NCBI GenBank assembly: GCA_002713705.1
Contig: PAUJ01000029.1
Coordinates: 133,277 to 141,567 of the forward strand
Source of the DNA: Flavobacteriaceae bacterium
Lineage (GTDB): Bacteria; Bacteroidota; Bacteroidia; Flavobacteriales; Flavobacteriaceae
Reading direction: 5' to 3'
Length of the DNA stretch: 8,291 nucleotides
Below the pieces are notes generated by a model. The model searched no databases, was not told the DNA's origin, and saw only the letters and a list, made by a program, of their open reading frames with translations. Of this stretch, positions 6,315 through 8,291 are shown one piece after another. Each line of letters starts with the position of its first letter. The stretch's first letter is position 1. The position numbers and the translations under genes are program-made.

Positions 6315-7736
6315 ATGAAAGTAAAACAATTATTTACAGGATGCATTGCAGAAATGGCTTATTATATTGAGTCTAATGGAGATGCGGCAATAGTTGATCC
6401 GTTAAGAGAAACGGAACCTTATTTAAAAATGGCTGAAGCCGATGGAGCAAAAATAAAATATATCTTTTTAACTCACTTTCATGCTGATTTTGTTTCTGGT
6501 CAATATGACTTAGCTCAAAAAACTGGAGCAAAAATTGTTTTTGGTCCAAATGCAACTACAGAATATGATATTTATAATGGAGTAGATGGCGAAGAATTTT
6601 TTGTTGGGGATGGGAAAGTTACATTAATACATACTCCTGGTCATACAATGGAATCTTCTTCTTATTTAATAACTGATAAAGATGGCGAAACTCCATGTGT
6701 ATTAACTGGTGATGCTTTATTTATCGGTGATGTTGGTCGGCCAGATTTAGCAGTAAAACAAGGTGTCTTAACGGAATTAGATTTGGCAGGTCATTTATTC
6801 GATTCGCTAAGAAATAAAATAATGACCCTACCAGATGATATACTTATATATCCAAATCATGGTGCTGGTTCCTCTTGTGGTAAAAACATGAGTACAGATA
6901 CTTTTGATACTTTAGGTAATCAAAAAAAAATCAATTATGCTTTGAGAGAAGATATGACGAAAAAAGAGTTTATTAATGAGGTAACCTCTGGATTAAAACC
7001 ACCACCACAGTATTTCCCAAATAATGTTAGAATGAATAAATCAATAAATACTAGTATTGATGAAGTATTAAATAAAGGAACAACACCTTTAGATGCCTCA
7101 ATATTTAAAGATATGAGTGAGCAAAAAGACATATTAGTTATTGACACTCGCTCTAAAGAATCTTATATTAATGAAGGTACTGTACCGGGCTCGTGGTATA
7201 TTGGTATTGATGGTAATTTTGCCCCTTGGGTTGGAGCTATTATTTTAGATATTAACCAAAAAATTATATTTATTACTGACGATGAATTACGTGTTAATGA
7301 AATTGTTACTCGTTTTTCTAGGGTTGGATATGATCAAACTTTAGGGTATTTAAATGGAGGGCTTACTGATTGGAAAGCAAAAGGTTTTGATGTTGACTAT
7401 ATAAGTTCTATATCGGCTGATAAATTTACAAATATGTTAGCTAAAGGGTCTGTCGAAAAACCAATTGATGTGCGCAGAGAGTCTGAATATTTATCAGAAC
7501 ATGTTTTAGGAGTAGAGAATTTTCCTTTGGATTTTATTCATACTAATTTTGTGGAAATTGATCCTAAAAAAGAGTATTTCCTACATTGCAAAACAGGATA
7601 TCGTTCTCTAATTGCTTCATCAATTTTTAAAGCAAATGGTGTAAAAAAAGTAACTGATATAAGAGGTGGATATGAAGCCATTAAAGAAACCAAAGCAGTA
7701 CTTTCAGCATTTGTTTGCCCAACAACAATATTATAA
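6315..7736 (+). CDS. Persulfide dioxygenase-rhodanese fusion (CstB-like, MBL fold)
   Basis: A 473-residue, three-domain cytosolic protein. The N-terminal metallo-beta-lactamase domain (about 1-225) is of the ETHE1/persulfide dioxygenase type, which uses one Fe(II) and O2 to turn persulfide into sulfite. Its ligands are H54, H56 and D58 in THFHADF, H110 in HTPGHT, D133 in TGDALFIGDVGRPDL and H182 in NHGAGSSCG. C188 sits beside the active site. The usual last His of HxHxDH is Phe (F59). The first rhodanese fold (about 245-360) keeps DTRSKESY but has TDDELR where the CxxGxR loop belongs, so it lacks the catalytic Cys and is probably structural. The second (about 368-460) has DVRRESEY and an intact active loop with C425 in HCKTGYRS. 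The order dioxygenase, pseudo-rhodanese, rhodanese matches S. aureus CstB, which converts persulfide and sulfite to thiosulfate. The protein ends in FVCPTTIL with a Cys at 468. A rhodanese gene follows. Confidence 0.92.
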   Translation: MKVKQLFTGCIAEMAYYIESNGDAAIVDPLRETEPYLKMAEADGAKIKYIFLTHFHADFVSGQYDLAQKTGAKIVFGPNATTEYDIYNGVDGEEFFVGDGKVTLIHTPGHTMESSSYLITDKDGETPCVLTGDALFIGDVGRPDLAVKQGVLTELDLAGHLFDSLRNKIMTLPDDILIYPNHGAGSSCGKNMSTDTFDTLGNQKKINYALREDMTKKEFINEVTSGLKPPPQYFPNNVRMNKSINTSIDEVLNKGTTPLDASIFKDMSEQKDILVIDTRSKESYINEGTVPGSWYIGIDGNFAPWVGAIILDINQKIIFITDDELRVNEIVTRFSRVGYDQTLGYLNGGLTDWKAKGFDVDYISSISADKFTNMLAKGSVEKPIDVRRESEYLSEHVLGVENFPLDFIHTNFVEIDPKKEYFLHCKTGYRSLIASSIFKANGVKKVTDIRGGYEAIKETKAVLSAFVCPTTIL

Positions 7737-7791
7737 ATAACTCCAAATATATAGTAACTAGCAATTTTTGTAGCCGGTTTTACTAAATTAT

Positions 7792-7804
7792 AAAGGTGAC
7801 CTTT
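7792..7804. promoter_or_regulatory. Perfect palindrome AAAGGTGACCTTT, candidate operator
   Basis: Arms AAAGGT and ACCTTT flank a single central G. The site abuts and slightly overlaps the -33 TTG region of the promoter for the small rhodanese gene, a common place for a repressor or activator site. No regulator gene is adjacent, and the match to a known factor is not recognised. Confidence 0.4.
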
Positions 7805-7805
7805 G

Positions 7806-7839
7806 TTGCTCTTTAATTTATAGAAGCTACCTATTTTTG
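7806..7839 (+). promoter_or_regulatory. Bacteroidota promoter (TTG-N23-TATTTTTG) for the rhodanese gene
   Basis: TTG at 7806-7808 and TATTTTTG at 7832-7839 are 23 bp apart, within the range of the Bacteroidota -33/-7 consensus. Transcription would start near 7845, about 37 bases before the ATG at 7882. This is the best promoter match in the window and suggests the rhodanese gene can be transcribed separately from the fusion gene upstream. Confidence 0.65.
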
Positions 7840-7881
7840 CAAAAGTCTAAAACAGGAAAAACTTAATTATCAAAAATAAAT

Positions 7882-8202
7882 ATGAAAAACATTACTCCCA
7901 TAGAATTTAAGAACCAAATTGAAAGTGATACAAATTCAGTAATTATTGATTGTAGAACTTCGATAGAATGGGAAGAAGGAATTATTGAGAATTCCTTCTT
8001 ATTAGATCTTTTTGATTCTAATAATTTCATGCAAGAATCTGAAAAGTTAGATACAACCAAAAACTATTATGTTTATTGTAGAACTGGTGTCAGAAGTGTT
8101 ACTGCCTGTCAAATTTTAGAATCTTTAGGTATTAAAAATACTTTTAATTTATTAGGGGGAATTATGGGTTGGGAATATAAAATTGTTCCTCCTAACATTT
8201 AA
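7882..8202 (+). CDS. Single-domain rhodanese (sulfurtransferase)
   Basis: A 106-residue stand-alone rhodanese domain, similar in size to GlpE/PspE-type proteins, cytosolic with no signal peptide. It shows IIDCRTSIEWEEGII (21-35, the conserved DxR.xxE strand-helix), and the active loop YCRTGVRS with catalytic C66 and R71. A GGIMGWE near the end matches the conserved GG..W of the fold. The enzyme carries a persulfide on C66 and passes the sulfane sulfur to an acceptor such as cyanide, sulfite or a thiol. Its neighbours are the persulfide dioxygenase-rhodanese fusion 145 bp upstream and a TPMT-like methyltransferase 22 bp downstream, the latter probably in one operon. It has its own promoter and candidate operator. 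The natural acceptor is not evident from sequence. Confidence 0.9.
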   Translation: MKNITPIEFKNQIESDTNSVIIDCRTSIEWEEGIIENSFLLDLFDSNNFMQESEKLDTTKNYYVYCRTGVRSVTACQILESLGIKNTFNLLGGIMGWEYKIVPPNI

Positions 8203-8224
8203 TTAATTCCTATAAATCTGCTAG

Positions 8225-8291
8225 ATGGTTTTAAATGAAGATTTTTGGGACAACAAATATAAATCTGGAAAAACTGGTTGGGATATCGGGT
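8225..8291 (+). CDS. Methyltransferase of the thiopurine S-methyltransferase type, N-terminus only
   Basis: The window ends 22 codons into this gene. The start ATG at 8225 gives MVLNEDFWDNKYKSG then KTGWDIG, which matches the opening FW...Y..G.TGWD.G of the TPMT-like branch of class I SAM-dependent methyltransferases, in which the Trp-Asp pair precedes the substrate and SAM sites. The SAM-binding glycine loop lies beyond the window. It begins 22 bp after the rhodanese stop on the same strand, which suggests co-transcription. In this setting a sulfur substrate (thiol or sulfide) is attractive but is an inference from context; many TPMT-like proteins have no known substrate. Confidence 0.7.
   Translation, partial: MVLNEDFWDNKYKSGKTGWDIG

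Noticed and set aside
7863..8060. Minus-strand open frame opposite the small rhodanese gene
   Set aside because: It is the antisense of a clear rhodanese domain and shows no conserved motif.

Overview
The window is AT-rich DNA from a member of the Bacteroidota, most probably a marine-type Flavobacteriaceae. Supporting signs are A-rich leaders with no clear Shine-Dalgarno sites, TAnnTTTG-type -7 promoter elements upstream of several genes, a lipoprotein whose Cys is followed by a Lys/Glu-rich stretch, a DUF983 protein, and a GH20 hexosaminidase with an added C-terminal lectin-like domain. No tRNA, rRNA, CRISPR array, insertion sequence or phage gene is visible.

Left part (1-2454): the 3' end of a GH20 beta-N-acetylhexosaminidase gene overlaps cutC by ATGA, so the two are probably translationally coupled. 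cutC converges on a CYTH-domain triphosphatase gene on the minus strand, and the two stop codons share one TTAA. Middle part (2455-5180): a divergent intergenic region leads to dinB (DNA polymerase IV), then a lipoprotein with a bacterial SH3 domain, then a small DUF983 zinc-ribbon membrane protein closed by a strong hairpin terminator.

Right part (5181-8291): a 288-bp stretch without an intact gene carries what looks like the frameshifted C-terminal remnant of a winged-helix regulator. It is followed by a flavin reductase-like gene that keeps all the residues that define iodotyrosine deiodinase. Next comes a likely sulfur-handling group: a three-domain persulfide dioxygenase / pseudo-rhodanese / rhodanese protein resembling CstB, a single-domain rhodanese, and the first 22 codons of a methyltransferase of the thiopurine methyltransferase (TPMT) type. 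The single rhodanese gene has the best promoter in the window (TTG-N23-TATTTTTG), with a perfect 13-bp palindrome beside its -33 element that could be an operator.

I see no clearly undescribed multi-gene system. The points most worth following are the iodotyrosine deiodinase homologue in a bacterium, the pairing of persulfide oxidation and rhodanese genes with a TPMT-like methyltransferase, and the regulator remnant.
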